From the NCBI GenBank assembly GCA_002842145.1, contig PHCF01000005.1:1-45227 (forward strand): 45,227 nucleotides of DNA. The letters run 5' to 3'. A program made the translations under genes and the position numbers. This document shows positions 34,134-44,856 of the stretch, one piece after another. Under the pieces are notes generated by a model. It saw only the letters and a list, made by a program, of their open reading frames with translations, did no database searches and was not told the DNA's origin. Source of the DNA: Betaproteobacteria bacterium HGW-Betaproteobacteria-6 (GTDB lineage: Bacteria > Pseudomonadota > Gammaproteobacteria > Burkholderiales > Rhodocyclaceae). Positions within the stretch are counted from its first letter, which is position 1; every line of letters starts with the position of its first letter.

Positions 34134-35198
34134 TCAGTTCGCCAATTGTTCCTGGTTGATACGTAGCTCTCGATATTGCCCTGGACTTTTTCCTGTCCAG
34201 TCTTTAAATGCACGGGAAAAACTTTTTTCGTCCCGATAGCCGACTGCAAGGGCCACTTGCTTGAGCGGCTTTGTAGTTCGAACCAATAATTGGATAGACC
34301 GCTCTCGCTTCGATTCATCTTTTATGTTTTGCAGGGATGCCCCTTCTTCTCTTAATTGCCGATGCAGCGTTCGCATGGAAACGTGAAGTTGTTCGGCAAG
34401 AGATGCAGCTGTACATGGTTTGTCGGTATGCAGCCTCAAAAGCTGACGAATCTTTTCGACAAGCAGGCGATCACGACGATATTGCAATACGGTCAGTGGA
34501 ATTGCCCGTTGTAGCATTTGTTGCAAGTTATTTTCGTCACGTCGTAAAGGTAGGCGAAGATAACGTGCATCAAAGCTAAAACTTGCCTGGTCTGCGTCGA
34601 AGTTAACTGGACCACGGAACATGAGGGGATAGGCATTCCGATGAGTAGGCGATGGGTAAGGAAAATTTGCTCCCAAAATAGTAATGCGTGAATCAATCGC
34701 CCAGCAGGCGTAGCCAAGGGCATACCGAAGGCATGTGACTAAACACAACTCCTGAAAGTCGCCGAGCTGACGATGCTGTTCGATACTGAGTGTCGCAGTC
34801 GATGACTCTTCTTTAAGGCTGAGGACGATATCGTCTGTTAGCAAGCGGTGATGGCGGCACCAGCGCTTGAGCGCGATTCCCAGGGTTGGAGCGGTTAATG
34901 AAGCCCGACATAGCATGCCGTAGCTTCCCCAAGGTAGTTTCCGCGAAAACCAGCCCAGTGCCTCGTCATCGAGTTCTTGCATGGCCACGGTAGACATGAT
35001 TTCCATCTGTGACGCTGTAACATGGGCTGCTGGATCATTGAGAGTTTCTGGCTCGATTTGCGACAGACGAAGCGCATTGGCTGGATCTTCAGCGTAACGG
35101 TTATAAGCTAGGATTATTGCGTTTATAAATGCAATTGGTGTGGCTGACGGGCCGTCTTTTGGCTCGATGGATGGGGCTAGCTTGATAGGAATGCTCAT
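34134..35198 (-). CDS. AraC-family regulator (with PF12625-like N-terminal domain)
   Basis: A 354-residue regulator. The C-terminal AraC/XylS double helix-turn-helix is clear (about 245-345: TAASLAEQLHVSMRTLHRQL and VALAVGYRDEKSFSRAFKDWTGKSPGQYR). The N-terminal 200 residues match the arabinose-binding-like domain of OruR/GadX-type regulators. It is divergent from liuA with a 111-base gap, so it is the probable regulator of the isovalerate/leucine operon. Ligand unknown; an acyl-CoA or branched-chain acid is a reasonable guess. Confidence 0.85.
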   Translation of the reverse strand: MSIPIKLAPSIEPKDGPSATPIAFINAIILAYNRYAEDPANALRLSQIEPETLNDPAAHVTASQMEIMSTVAMQELDDEALGWFSRKLPWGSYGMLCRASLTAPTLGIALKRWCRHHRLLTDDIVLSLKEESSTATLSIEQHRQLGDFQELCLVTCLRYALGYACWAIDSRITILGANFPYPSPTHRNAYPLMFRGPVNFDADQASFSFDARYLRLPLRRDENNLQQMLQRAIPLTVLQYRRDRLLVEKIRQLLRLHTDKPCTAASLAEQLHVSMRTLHRQLREEGASLQNIKDESKRERSIQLLVRTTKPLKQVALAVGYRDEKSFSRAFKDWTGKSPGQYRELRINQEQLAN

Positions 35199-35309
35199 GG
35201 TTCCTGAGTATTAGTTTTATTGGCATGATTTGCAACTAGTTAGGCAATTCTTGTGCGGCGCTCGTCTCTACACTCCATGCCATATTTCAGGATTCAGGAG
35301 ACTGCCAAC

Positions 35310-36482
35310 ATGAACATTCCCAGCCTCGACTTCGGACTCGGCGAAGACATCAACCTGCTGCGCGATGCGGTGAAGGCGTTTGCCGATGCCGAAATCGCGC
35401 CGCGCGCGGCGGAAGTGGACCGCCTTAACGAATTCCCGGCCGATCTCTGGAAGAAATTCGGCGACATGGGCCTGCTCGGCATGACGGCCGGCGAGGAATA
35501 TGGCGGCACCAACATGGGCTATCTGGCCCACATCGTCGCGCTTGAGGAAATCTCCCGCGCCTCGGCCTCGATCGGCCTCTCCTACGGCGCCCACTCGAAC
35601 CTGTGTGTGAACCAGATCCGCCGCAACGGCAACGAAGTCCAGCGCCAGAAATACATGCCCAAGCTGATCTCGGGTGAGCATGTGGGCGCGCTGGCCATGT
35701 CCGAGCCGAATGCCGGCTCCGATGTCGTCTCGATGCAGCTCAAGGCCGAGAAAAAGGGTGACCGCTACGTTCTCAACGGGGCCAAGATGTGGATCACCAA
35801 CGGCGGCGATGCCGACACCCTGGTGGTTTACGCCAAGACTGACCCCACTGCCGGGGCCAAGGGCATGACCGCCTTTATCGTCGAGAAAGGTTTCGCCGGG
35901 TTCACCCACGGCACCCACCTCGACAAGCTGGGCATGCGCGGCTCCAACACCTTCCCGCTCTTCTTCGACAACTGTGAAGTACCGGAGGAAAACATTCTCG
36001 GTGGCGTCGGCAACGGCACCAAGGTGCTGATGTCCGGCCTCGACTACGAACGTGCCGTGCTCTGCGGTGGCCCGCTCGGTATCATGGCAGCCTGCATGGA
36101 CGTCGTCGTGCCCTTCATCCACGAGCGCAAGCAGTTCGGTCAGGCGATTGGCGAGTTCCAGCTCATGCAAGGCAAGGTCGCCGACATGTATTCGACCTGG
36201 ATGGCCAACCGCGCTTACGTCTATGCGCTGGGCAAGGCCTGCGACAACACCGATCACGTCCGCACCCTGCGCAAGGATGCCGCCGGAGCGATTCTCTATT
36301 CAGCCGAAAAGGCGACCTGGATGGCCGGCGAGGCGATCCAGACCCTGGGTGGCGTCGGCTATACCAACGAGTACCCGGTCGGCCGTTTGTGGCGCGATGC
36401 CAAGCTCTACGAGATCGGGGCAGGCACCTCGGAAATTCGAAGGATGCTGATTGGTCGTGAACTTTTTGCGGAGACCTGTTGA
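35310..36482 (+). CDS. liuA: Isovaleryl-CoA dehydrogenase
   Basis: The 390-residue flavoprotein is an acyl-CoA dehydrogenase very like isovaleryl-CoA dehydrogenases (N-terminal [31 protein letters not shown], and Glu in [16 protein letters not shown], the unusual position of the catalytic base in this subfamily). It turns isovaleryl-CoA into 3-methylcrotonyl-CoA and passes electrons to ETF. AGGAG is 9 bases before ATG 35310. Codon use is clearly more GC-rich than that of the neighbours, with a sharp return to the local style near the 3' end at about 36430. Confidence 0.93.
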   Translation: MNIPSLDFGLGEDINLLRDAVKAFADAEIAPRAAEVDRLNEFPADLWKKFGDMGLLGMTAGEEYGGTNMGYLAHIVALEEISRASASIGLSYGAHSNLCVNQIRRNGNEVQRQKYMPKLISGEHVGALAMSEPNAGSDVVSMQLKAEKKGDRYVLNGAKMWITNGGDADTLVVYAKTDPTAGAKGMTAFIVEKGFAGFTHGTHLDKLGMRGSNTFPLFFDNCEVPEENILGGVGNGTKVLMSGLDYERAVLCGGPLGIMAACMDVVVPFIHERKQFGQAIGEFQLMQGKVADMYSTWMANRAYVYALGKACDNTDHVRTLRKDAAGAILYSAEKATWMAGEAIQTLGGVGYTNEYPVGRLWRDAKLYEIGAGTSEIRRMLIGRELFAETC

Positions 36483-36483
36483 G

Positions 36484-38091
36484 ATGAGTGTCATCAAGAG
36501 CAAAATCAATCCGCGTTCTGAAGAGTTTCTGGCCAATGCTCGGGTGATGCGTTCCCTTGTTGATGATCTGCGGGGGAAGGCTGATGAGATCGGTTTGGGC
36601 GGTGGCGATGCGGCTCGTGCCAAGCATCTTGCCCGCGGCAAGTTGCTGCCACGTGATCGCGTCAATCACTTGCTCGACCCAGGTGCCGGGTTCCTCGAAA
36701 TCGGACAAATGGCAGCCTATGGCATGTACGGAAACGATGCGCCATCGGCAGGTGTGATTGCTGGCATTGGGCGAATAAATGGCCTTGAATGCATGATCAT
36801 TGCCAACGATGCAACTGTGAAGGGTGGCACCTACTACCCGATGACGGTGAAGAAGCATCTGCGAGCCCAAGAAATTGCTGAGCAGAACTATCTGCCTTGT
36901 GTCTATCTAGTGGATTCTGGAGGTGCTTTTTTACCGAAACAGGATGAGGTTTTTCCTGATCGTGATCACTTCGGTCGCATCTTCTATAACCAGGCCAATA
37001 TGTCGGCCAAGGGAATTCCGCAGATTGCGGTAGTCATGGGGTCATGTACAGCCGGAGGTGCATATGTGCCTGCGATGTCCGACGAAACTGTTATTGTTCG
37101 AAATCAAGGGACGATTTTCTTGGGAGGCCCTCCTCTAGTAAAGGCGGCGACCGGCGAGATAGTGAGTAGTGAGGATCTCGGTGGCGGCGATGTGCATACC
37201 CGCATTTCGGGTGTGGCGGACCACCTTGCTGAGAACGATCAACATGCGCTGCAGATCGCTCGTCGAATCGTCTCCCGTCTAAATCGCATCAAGCCGGTTT
37301 CGATGGCGCTTGGTAGCGGAGAGCTCCCGCTCTACGATCCGGAAGAAATTTACGGGATTCTGCCGAGCGATACGCGCAAGCCCTACGACGTGCGAGAAAT
37401 AATTGCTCGGGTAGTCGACGGTTCGCGTTTTGATGAATTCAAAGCGCGTTATGGCACGACATTAGTTTGCGGCTTTGCCCAGCTCCACGGCTATCCGGTC
37501 GGCATTGTTGCGAACAACGGAATTCTATTTGGTGAATCAGCCCTGAAAGGCGCGCATTTCATTGAGCTCTGCACTCAACGCGGAATTCCTCTGCTTTTCC
37601 TGCAAAACATTACCGGGTTTATGGTGGGGAAAAAATATGAGCAAGGGGGAATTGCCAAGGATGGCGCAAAGTTGGTCACAGCCGTGGCGACAGCGCAGGT
37701 TCCAAAGATTACGGTACTGATCGGCGGCTCCTTTGGAGCTGGCAACTATGGCATGTGCGGCCGGGCCTATAGCCCACGTTTTCTATGGATGTGGCCGAAT
37801 AGCCGTATCTCGGTGATGGGGGGGGAGCAGGCGGCGGGTGTTCTTTCCACGGTCCGACGGGATGGTATCGAAGCGAGTGGTGGATCATGGAGTTCCGAGG
37901 ATGAGGAGTCCTTCAAAGCGCCTATCCGCGAGCAATACGAAGCGCAGGGCCATCCTTACTTTGCTACAGCACGAATGTGGGATGACGGTGTGGTGGACCC
38001 TGCGCAGACACGCCGGATCCTTGGCCTAAGCCTCTCCGCCACACTAAATGCTCCGATATTGCCGACACGCTTCGGCATCTTCCGAATGTGA
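36484..38091 (+). CDS. liuB: 3-Methylcrotonyl-CoA carboxylase, carboxyltransferase (beta) subunit
   Basis: A 535-residue carboxyltransferase subunit with the two crotonase-like halves typical of acyl-CoA carboxylases. Typical blocks are [50 protein letters not shown] and the final [32 protein letters not shown] pattern. It transfers CO2 from carboxybiotin (on LiuD) to 3-methylcrotonyl-CoA to give 3-methylglutaconyl-CoA. ATG 36484 starts 1 base after the liuA stop. An 8-G run lies at 37818-37825. Confidence 0.93.
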   Translation: MSVIKSKINPRSEEFLANARVMRSLVDDLRGKADEIGLGGGDAARAKHLARGKLLPRDRVNHLLDPGAGFLEIGQMAAYGMYGNDAPSAGVIAGIGRINGLECMIIANDATVKGGTYYPMTVKKHLRAQEIAEQNYLPCVYLVDSGGAFLPKQDEVFPDRDHFGRIFYNQANMSAKGIPQIAVVMGSCTAGGAYVPAMSDETVIVRNQGTIFLGGPPLVKAATGEIVSSEDLGGGDVHTRISGVADHLAENDQHALQIARRIVSRLNRIKPVSMALGSGELPLYDPEEIYGILPSDTRKPYDVREIIARVVDGSRFDEFKARYGTTLVCGFAQLHGYPVGIVANNGILFGESALKGAHFIELCTQRGIPLLFLQNITGFMVGKKYEQGGIAKDGAKLVTAVATAQVPKITVLIGGSFGAGNYGMCGRAYSPRFLWMWPNSRISVMGGEQAAGVLSTVRRDGIEASGGSWSSEDEESFKAPIREQYEAQGHPYFATARMWDDGVVDPAQTRRILGLSLSATLNAPILPTRFGIFRM

Positions 38092-38101
38092 TGGTGGAAA
38101 G

Positions 38102-38890
38102 ATGTACGAAACCATAGAGATAGAACGGCAGGGCGGTGTTGCAACCCTGTGGATGAATCGACCTGATGTGCACAACGCCTTCAATTCCCAACTGATTGCT
38201 GATATCGATGCAGCCTGTCAGGAACTCGATATTGACCCGAATGTGCGAGTGGTTGTGCTGGCGGGACGTGGCAAGAGCTTTTCAGCTGGTGCTGATCTAA
38301 ACTGGATGAAGCGTGCGGGTGAAGCCGGATTTGAAGAGAATCTGCAAGCTGCCATGCAGCTTGCGGGAATGCTTCGCAATTTGGCCGAAATGAGCAAGCC
38401 GACCATTGCTCGTGTGCACGGAGCTGCACTGGGCGGTGGCATGGGGCTGGCTAGTGCTTGCGACATGTGCGTCGCATCAGAAAAAGCCGTATTTGCGACC
38501 TCCGAGGTGCGTTTCGGGATTATTCCTGCGGCGATTAGTCCGTATGTAATACGGGCGATAGGTGCGCGTCAGAGCTATAGATATTTCCAGACTGCCGAGC
38601 GGATATCAGCCACCCGTGCATACGAGTTGGAACTTGCCCATGAAGTAACAACATTGGACGGGCTTGATAGTGACATTGAAAGTCTAGTTAAGTCGCTTCT
38701 GCAAGGAGGACCTCATGCCCAAGCCTCGGCTAAGAGCCTCATTCGCTCTGTGTCTTACCTATCAGTCGATGATGCATTGGTTGAGGAGACTGCAAAGCGC
38801 ATAGCAACTCTTCGTGCCACTCCGGAAGCACAGGAAGGGCTGTCAGCATTTCTTGAAAAGCGTTCGGCAGCTTGGATGGTTGAGAGCTAA
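38102..38890 (+). CDS. liuC: Methylglutaconyl-CoA hydratase (enoyl-CoA hydratase family)
   Basis: A 262-residue crotonase with FSAGADLNWMKR (oxyanion hole and the residue pattern of methylglutaconyl-CoA hydratases), GGGMGLASACDM and TSEVRFGIIPAAISPYV containing the catalytic Glu. It would hydrate 3-methylglutaconyl-CoA to HMG-CoA. ATG 38102 lies 10 bases after the liuB stop, with GGTGGAAAG upstream. Position between the carboxylase genes is standard for liu operons. Confidence 0.9.
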   Translation: MYETIEIERQGGVATLWMNRPDVHNAFNSQLIADIDAACQELDIDPNVRVVVLAGRGKSFSAGADLNWMKRAGEAGFEENLQAAMQLAGMLRNLAEMSKPTIARVHGAALGGGMGLASACDMCVASEKAVFATSEVRFGIIPAAISPYVIRAIGARQSYRYFQTAERISATRAYELELAHEVTTLDGLDSDIESLVKSLLQGGPHAQASAKSLIRSVSYLSVDDALVEETAKRIATLRATPEAQEGLSAFLEKRSAAWMVES

Positions 38891-38892
38891 CG

Positions 38893-39144
38893 ATGCGCAC
38901 GCAAAATGCCTTGTTCCACACTGGTAAGCCCCAGCGCGCTGCCTTAGAGGAAAAGTCGGCTGGTGATGCTGTTGCCGATCTGCTTGACCAGCCACTGTTG
39001 ATAAACCTTCTGGTGCCGGTCGAAGGCACCCCTATGGCCGGTGCCACTTCTGTTTTCTATGGGGAGGCTATTTTGGCTACAGGTAACCCGGCATTTGCTG
39101 AAAACCAGATGATTTTTCAACGAATAGGGCTCTGTGCCCAATAG
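38893..39144 (+). CDS. Small hypothetical protein between liuC and liuD
   Basis: An ORF of 83 residues starts 2 bases after the liuC stop and ends 31 bases before liuD. The product (MRTQNALFHTGKPQRAALEE at the start) has no recognised domain, signal peptide or membrane segment. The tight spacing supports translation and the composition is protein-like. A decayed remnant of a larger gene is as likely as a functional small protein. Confidence 0.4.
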   Translation: MRTQNALFHTGKPQRAALEEKSAGDAVADLLDQPLLINLLVPVEGTPMAGATSVFYGEAILATGNPAFAENQMIFQRIGLCAQ

Positions 39145-39175
39145 GCTGTCTGGCTAAATCAAAAGGAATAACGAT

Positions 39176-41179
39176 ATGTTTGACAAGATCCTGATTGCCA
39201 ACCGGGGCGAAATCGCCTGCCGCGTCATCAAGACGGCACGCCGCCTTGGCATTAAGACGGTAGCGGTATATTCAGAGGCCGACGCCGGAGCGCGCCATGT
39301 CCGCCTGGCCGATGAAGCTGTCCTGATCGGTCCCGCTTCCGCCCGTGAATCCTATCTGGTGATCGACAAAATTATTGCGGCAGCCCAGGCGACTGGCGCA
39401 CAGGCAATTCATCCCGGCTATGGGTTTCTTTCCGAAAACGAGGATTTTTGCCACGCATGCGACGCCGCTGGCATCGTCTTTATCGGTCCGCCGGTTGGTG
39501 CAATCCACGCCATGGGCTCGAAATCGGAAGCAAAAAAACTGATGGAAAAGGCTGGGGTGCCACTGACTCCAGGTTATCACGGGGATGATCAGGCGCCGGA
39601 ATTCCTCCATGTCCAGGCAGATGCAATCGGCTATCCAGTGCTGATCAAGGCTGCTGCTGGTGGCGGTGGCAAGGGTATGCGCCTTGTCGAACGGAGCGAG
39701 GACTTTATCGACTCTTTGTCGTCCTGCAAGCGCGAAGCCCGCTCCAGCTTCGGCGATGAGCATGTGCTAGTCGAGAAATACATCACGCGGCCCCGCCACA
39801 TTGAGATCCAAGTATTTGCCGATAGTCACGGAAACTGTGTCTACCTTTTCGAGCGGGACTGCTCGGTTCAGCGTCGCCACCAGAAGGTACTGGAAGAGGC
39901 GCCGGCACCTGGTATGACCTTGGAGCGCCGTGCCGCGATGGGTAAGGCCGCAGTCGATGCCGCGCAGGCGGTGGGCTATGTTGGAGCAGGAACGGTGGAA
40001 TTCATCGCCAACCAGGATGGCTCCTTCTATTTCATGGAAATGAATACACGCCTACAGGTAGAGCATCCGGTCACCGAAATGATCACTGGGCTCGATCTCG
40101 TTGAGTGGCAGTTGCGCGTGGCGTTCGGGGAGTCACTCCCTTTGGCTCAAGAGCAGTTGCAGATTTCTGGCCATGCGTTGGAGGCACGTATCTATGCAGA
40201 AGATCCAGAGAGGGGATTCCTTCCTTCGACGGGCCGTCTGCTGCATCTTTCCCCGCCGCTCGAAAATCTGCACGTTCGAGTCGACACCGGCGTAGAAGAG
40301 GGCGACGAGATCAGCCCCCACTACGATCCAATGATTGCCAAATTGATTGTATGGGACCAGAACCGCGACCGTGCACTGGCTCGGATGTTGCAGGCTTTGG
40401 CTGAATACCGGGTAGTAGGGGTTGCCAATAATATTGACTTTCTCTCTCGTTTGACGGCGTGCCCTGCCTTCGTTAATGCGGATCTGGATACAGGTCTGAT
40501 CGAAAGGGAAAGTGATTTCCTGTTTCCCGCTGACATAGAACTGCCGAGTGAAGTCTGGTTAGTTGCGGCACTCGCAGAATTGCTGAGAGAGCGCCATCTA
40601 GCATGGGAAAGTGCTTCACGTAGCGGAGATCCTCAGTCGCCTTGGCATATTCGCGATGGCTGGCGAGTCAATGCCAACGCACGGCGGGAAGTTATTTTTC
40701 GTTGCGGCGAAAAGCAACAAACGGTACAGGTAATCTACCAAGGCAATGCATTCAGCCTTGTCTTGGATGGCCTGACAGTGGCAGCTTATGGTGAACTTGA
40801 TAAGCGCGGCCTGCTGCGAGTTGAGTTCGATGGACGCCGAATGGACGCTACTGTAATTGTGGCAAATGAGAAGCGACACGTATTTCTCAATGGTCGGACC
40901 TGGCAATTGGCAAGCATCGATCCGCTATATTTCGCCGGGGAAGGGGCCGGAGCAGAGGGCGGACTTCTGGCACCAATGCCCGGCAAGGTCATTGCCTTGC
41001 TGGCCGAAGTTGGAACACGGGTCGAGAAGGGGGCTCCATTGTTGATTCTGGAGGCCATGAAAATGGAACATACGATAAATGCACCTGCATCCGGTCTTGT
41101 TAAATCTTACTGTTTTGCCGTCGGCGATCAGGTTTCGGACGGCTTTGAACTCGTCGAGTTTCAACCGGAAAATGCCTAG
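39176..41179 (+). CDS. liuD: 3-Methylcrotonyl-CoA carboxylase, biotin carboxylase/carrier (alpha) subunit
   Basis: A 667-residue biotin-dependent subunit. The N-terminal biotin carboxylase domain (about 1-450) has the ATP-grasp glycine loop KAAAGGGGKGMR and RHQKVLEEAPAP. A middle BT domain follows, and the C-terminal biotin carrier domain carries ILEAMKMEHT, the biotinylated Lys being in the AMKM motif near residue 628. It carboxylates biotin for LiuB. AAAAGGAAT is 6 bases before ATG 39176. The 5' half is more GC-rich than the 3' half by eye. Confidence 0.94.
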   Translation: MFDKILIANRGEIACRVIKTARRLGIKTVAVYSEADAGARHVRLADEAVLIGPASARESYLVIDKIIAAAQATGAQAIHPGYGFLSENEDFCHACDAAGIVFIGPPVGAIHAMGSKSEAKKLMEKAGVPLTPGYHGDDQAPEFLHVQADAIGYPVLIKAAAGGGGKGMRLVERSEDFIDSLSSCKREARSSFGDEHVLVEKYITRPRHIEIQVFADSHGNCVYLFERDCSVQRRHQKVLEEAPAPGMTLERRAAMGKAAVDAAQAVGYVGAGTVEFIANQDGSFYFMEMNTRLQVEHPVTEMITGLDLVEWQLRVAFGESLPLAQEQLQISGHALEARIYAEDPERGFLPSTGRLLHLSPPLENLHVRVDTGVEEGDEISPHYDPMIAKLIVWDQNRDRALARMLQALAEYRVVGVANNIDFLSRLTACPAFVNADLDTGLIERESDFLFPADIELPSEVWLVAALAELLRERHLAWESASRSGDPQSPWHIRDGWRVNANARREVIFRCGEKQQTVQVIYQGNAFSLVLDGLTVAAYGELDKRGLLRVEFDGRRMDATVIVANEKRHVFLNGRTWQLASIDPLYFAGEGAGAEGGLLAPMPGKVIALLAEVGTRVEKGAPLLILEAMKMEHTINAPASGLVKSYCFAVGDQVSDGFELVEFQPENA

Positions 41180-41287
41180 AAAAACGCAGGATATGGGGGA
41201 GACCGTGGAGTTGCTAAGTTAAGAGTTATACGTGTTTAACCGCGTAGCAATTGATCTATGTTCCTTGAGATATCCATATGCCTTTAA

Positions 41288-42202
41288 ATGATAAATATGA
41301 GTTTTCCTAAGCGCGTAAAGATTGTTGAGGTTGGACCACGGGATGGTCTGCAAAATGAAAAACAGAAAGTACCTACCGACGTTAAAGTCGAGTTAATCGC
41401 TCGACTTGGGCGAGCAGGTCTGAAGGTTATTGAGGCTACGTCCTTTGTTTCGCCCAAATGGGTTCCGCAGATGGGTGACAACACTGAGGTAATGGCACAT
41501 ATAGAGCGCCTGTCCGGTGTGGCTTACCCTGTTCTCACGCCCAACCTGAAAGGTTTCGAGTCCGCTTTGGTGGCGGGTGCAACCGAGGTGGCGGTTTTTG
41601 CGGCTGCCTCCGAGTCCTTTAGCCAGAGGAATATTAATTGCAGTATCGTCGAATCGCTGGAACGGTTCTTGCCGCTCATGAATGCGGCACGGGACGCCGG
41701 GGTAAAGGTTCGTGGATACGTTTCCTGCGTGCTAGGTTGTCCCTATGAAGGTGAGATCGCTCCGGAGTCGGTTGCTTCCGTGGCAGCTCGGTTGTTCCAG
41801 ATGGGCTGCTATGAAGTAAGTCTAGGCGACACAATCGGTACCGGTACTCCGGTCAGTACGCAACGGATGCTTGCTGCGGTAGCAAATAAGGTTCCCATCT
41901 CTTCACTGGCCGGTCATTTCCACGATACCTACGGTATGGCGATTGCCAATATCTATGCTTCCCTGGAAATGGGCGTTTCAGTGTTCGATGCGTCGGTTTC
42001 TGGGCTGGGAGGATGCCCCTATGCAAGTGGTGCATCGGGTAACGTAGCCACCGAAGACGTCGTTCATCTCATGAATGGCTTGGGCATTAATACAGATATC
42101 AACTTGGTGGACTTGGTCGCATGTTCGCGCTGGATCAGCGGAGTTCTCGGCAGGAATCCTGGCTCGAAGAGTGCAGTGGCGATGAGTGCCCAATGTCAAT
42201 GA
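41288..42202 (+). CDS. liuE: Hydroxymethylglutaryl-CoA lyase
   Basis: The 304-residue TIM-barrel lyase contains the family signatures [24 protein letters not shown], the HFHDTYG metal ligands and [19 protein letters not shown] with the catalytic Cys. It cleaves HMG-CoA to acetoacetate and acetyl-CoA, the last step of the leucine/isovalerate route. ATG 41288 and ATG 41297 are both possible, and neither has a clear ribosome binding site. The 108-base gap after liuD may hold its own promoter. Confidence 0.93.
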   Translation: MINMSFPKRVKIVEVGPRDGLQNEKQKVPTDVKVELIARLGRAGLKVIEATSFVSPKWVPQMGDNTEVMAHIERLSGVAYPVLTPNLKGFESALVAGATEVAVFAAASESFSQRNINCSIVESLERFLPLMNAARDAGVKVRGYVSCVLGCPYEGEIAPESVASVAARLFQMGCYEVSLGDTIGTGTPVSTQRMLAAVANKVPISSLAGHFHDTYGMAIANIYASLEMGVSVFDASVSGLGGCPYASGASGNVATEDVVHLMNGLGINTDINLVDLVACSRWISGVLGRNPGSKSAVAMSAQCQ

Positions 42203-42281
42203 CGGAGGGTGGCTAAGCGAACAGGTCGCTTGGATCTGCTGAATATTTTCCTTTGAATAAACATTTTTAAATGGTTTACAC

Positions 42282-43124
42282 GTGCAATCAACTCCAGTGA
42301 TGGCTATGAGCGTTTCCCAATCAGAAGCCCCTCTTGACGATGTTCAGGGTTCTCCAGACCGACGACAGATGGCGATCAACAAAGTTGGCATCAAGTCAAT
42401 ACGCCATCCTGTCAAGGTGCTCGACCGAAGTGGCCTAGTTCAACACACCATAGCCAACTTCAACATGTTTGTTGAGTTGCCGCACAGCTTCAAGGGTACG
42501 CATATGTCGCGCTTCGTTGACATCCTGAATGGTCATGAACGGGAAATATCGGTGAAGAGTTTTCCGGCAATGCTGGCCGAAATGGTCGAACGGCTGGAGG
42601 CTGAAAGCGGCCACATCGAAATGAGTTTTCCTTATTTCGTTAACAAGACTGCCCCTGTTTCAGGCGTACAGAGTCTGATGGACTACGATGTGACGTTTAT
42701 CGGCGAAATAACTGCAGGGCGGGTGACATCAAAAGTGCGTGTACTGGTGCCAGTAACCAGTCTTTGCCCATGTTCGAAGAGTATTTCGGAGCGCGGCGCT
42801 CATAACCAGCGCTCTCATGTCACGGTAACGGCCGAGCTTAGCGAGCACATGTGGCTGGAGGAAATTATCGCGCTGGTCGAGACAGAAGCGTCGTGCGAAC
42901 TCTATGGCTTGCTGAAACGGCCGGATGAAAAATATGTGACCGAGCATGCTTATGACAACCCCAAGTTTGTCGAGGACATGGTGCGCGATGTCGCGCTCAG
43001 TCTATTTGTCGAGAAGCGAATCGATGCTTTTGTGGTCGAGTCAGAAAATTTTGAGTCAATTCACAATCATTCAGCCTACGCGCTTATCGAACGGGATAAG
43101 CGAGTTTGTTCCGGTCTGTGCTGA
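42282..43124 (+). CDS. folE2: GTP cyclohydrolase FolE2 (type IB)
   Basis: A protein of about 274-280 residues of the FolE2/COG1469 family. Signatures are [15 protein letters not shown], the metal-binding Cys in [21 protein letters not shown] and the C-terminal [14 protein letters not shown]. It makes dihydroneopterin triphosphate from GTP, the first step of folate synthesis, and can use metals other than zinc. Starts possible are GTG 42282 and ATG 42300 or 42306, without a good ribosome binding site. No Zur-like box (GTTAT-ATAAC) is seen upstream. It is out of place among the leucine catabolic genes, and may supply folate for one-carbon transfer linked to formate. Confidence 0.9.
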   Translation: MQSTPVMAMSVSQSEAPLDDVQGSPDRRQMAINKVGIKSIRHPVKVLDRSGLVQHTIANFNMFVELPHSFKGTHMSRFVDILNGHEREISVKSFPAMLAEMVERLEAESGHIEMSFPYFVNKTAPVSGVQSLMDYDVTFIGEITAGRVTSKVRVLVPVTSLCPCSKSISERGAHNQRSHVTVTAELSEHMWLEEIIALVETEASCELYGLLKRPDEKYVTEHAYDNPKFVEDMVRDVALSLFVEKRIDAFVVESENFESIHNHSAYALIERDKRVCSGLC

Positions 43125-43215
43125 TGCAGAGGCGGAACGTTTCGCGGTCTGTAGATGATGTTGCGTGATTTTCTGGTTAAGAAGAGATGTTTGTTCAAGA
43201 AAATTGAGAGTAATT

Positions 43216-44856
43216 ATGATGCGTACCGATCGCGATGCGATGGAATACGATGTGGTGATCATCGGCGGCGGCCCTTCCGGGCTGTCGGCGGCGATCCGCA
43301 TCAAGCAACTGGCCGAACAGGCGGGTAAGGAAGTCTCGGTCTGCCTGCTCGAAAAAGGCTCGGAAATCGGCGCCCATATTCTGTCCGGCGCTGTTCTTGA
43401 GCCGCATGCCCTGGCGGAACTCTTCCCCGACTGGCAGGAACGCGGCGCGCCGCTCAATACGCCGGCCGGTGAAGACCGCCTGCTGTTTCTGACCGAAGCG
43501 GGCGCTCACAAACTCCCGACGCCGCCGCAGATGGGCAACCACGGCAACTACATCATCAGCCTGGGCAACCTCGCCCGCTGGCTCGGTGAGCAGGCCGAGG
43601 CGCTGGGTGTTGAAATCTATCCGGGTTTTGCCGCCGCCGAAGTGCTTTATCACGAGGATGGCTCGGTCAAGGGCGTCGCCACCGGCGACCTCGGCATAGG
43701 TAAGGACGGCCAGCCCGGCCATAACTTCCAGCCGGGCATGGAACTGCACGCCAAACAGACCATCTTCGCCGAAGGCTGCCGCGGTTCGCTGACCAAGACC
43801 CTGTTCAGCCAGTTCAATCTGCGCGATGGCGTCGATCCGCAAACCTACGGCATCGGCATCAAGGAGCTGTGGGAAATCGATCCGGCCAAACACCAGCCGG
43901 GGCTGATCGTGCACTCCGTGGGCTGGCCGCTGCAGAACGATACCTATGGCGGTTCCTTCCTCTATCACCTGGAAAACAACCTGGTCGCCGTCGGCATGGT
44001 CGTCGGGCTGGATTACAAGAATCCGTGGCTGTCGCCCTACGAGGAATTCCAGCGCTACAAGACGCATCCGGCGATCCGTGGTTTCTTCGAAGGCGGCCGG
44101 CGCATTTCCTACGGTGCCCGGGCGCTGTCCGAAGGTGGTTACCAGTCCATCCCCAAGCTGACTTTCCGCGGTGGCCTGCTCATCGGCGACACGGCCGGTT
44201 TCCTAAACGTGCCCAAGATCAAGGGCTCGCATATGGCAATGAAGTCGGGCATGGTCGCTGCCGAAGCGGTCTTCGAACATCTGGCGAAGGAAAACGCCGG
44301 TGCCGAAGCGACCGAGTACGCCGAGCAGATCCAGAAGTCGTGGCTATGGGACGAACTCTACAAGGTCCGCAACATTCGTCCGGCCTTCAAGTGGGGCCTG
44401 TGGGGCGCGCTGGCTTATGGTGCCATCGACACTTTCGTCTTCAAGGGCAAGGCACCGTGGACCCTGCATCACCACGACGACCACACGCAACTGGGCGACA
44501 AGAACAGCCACCCGAAGATTGCCTATCCAAAGCCGGATGGCCAAATCACCTTCGACCGCCTGTCCTCGGTCTTCCTCTCGGCGACCAACCACGAGGAAAA
44601 CCAGCAGACCCACCTGCGCCTCAAGGATGAAAGCATCGCCATCAGCGTCAATTACGCCAAGTACGGAGCACCGGAAACGCGCTATTGCCCGGCTGGCGTG
44701 TACGAAATCCTCGGCGAGGAAGAGGGCAAGCCACGGCTGCAGATCAACGGGCAGAACTGCCTGCATTGCAAGACCTGCGATATCAAGGACCCGACCCAGA
44801 ACATCAACTGGACGGTGCCGGAAGGTGGCGGTGGGCCGAACTATCCAAATATGTAA
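43216..44856 (+). CDS. Electron transfer flavoprotein:ubiquinone oxidoreductase (ETF-QO)
   Basis: The 546-residue membrane-associated flavo-iron-sulphur protein has an N-terminal FAD motif ([16 protein letters not shown]), the ETF-QO blocks [12 protein letters not shown] and [12 protein letters not shown], and the C-terminal [4Fe-4S] ligands in [13 protein letters not shown] with Cys in YCPAGVYE. It passes electrons from ETF, reduced by acyl-CoA dehydrogenases such as LiuA, to ubiquinone. ATG 43216 has GAGAG 6 bases upstream. Codon use is strongly GC-rich, like liuA and unlike folE2 just before it, suggesting a different evolutionary origin or strong expression selection. Confidence 0.94.
   Translation: MMRTDRDAMEYDVVIIGGGPSGLSAAIRIKQLAEQAGKEVSVCLLEKGSEIGAHILSGAVLEPHALAELFPDWQERGAPLNTPAGEDRLLFLTEAGAHKLPTPPQMGNHGNYIISLGNLARWLGEQAEALGVEIYPGFAAAEVLYHEDGSVKGVATGDLGIGKDGQPGHNFQPGMELHAKQTIFAEGCRGSLTKTLFSQFNLRDGVDPQTYGIGIKELWEIDPAKHQPGLIVHSVGWPLQNDTYGGSFLYHLENNLVAVGMVVGLDYKNPWLSPYEEFQRYKTHPAIRGFFEGGRRISYGARALSEGGYQSIPKLTFRGGLLIGDTAGFLNVPKIKGSHMAMKSGMVAAEAVFEHLAKENAGAEATEYAEQIQKSWLWDELYKVRNIRPAFKWGLWGALAYGAIDTFVFKGKAPWTLHHHDDHTQLGDKNSHPKIAYPKPDGQITFDRLSSVFLSATNHEENQQTHLRLKDESIAISVNYAKYGAPETRYCPAGVYEILGEEEGKPRLQINGQNCLHCKTCDIKDPTQNINWTVPEGGGGPNYPNM

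Noticed and set aside
35268..36257. A 329-codon minus-strand ORF opposite liuA
   Set aside because: It is a codon-bias shadow of the GC-rich liuA gene. The plus-strand frame is a complete isovaleryl-CoA dehydrogenase.
43195..44067. A 290-codon minus-strand ORF opposite ETF-QO
   Set aside because: It is again a mirror frame of a high-GC gene and has no family features.
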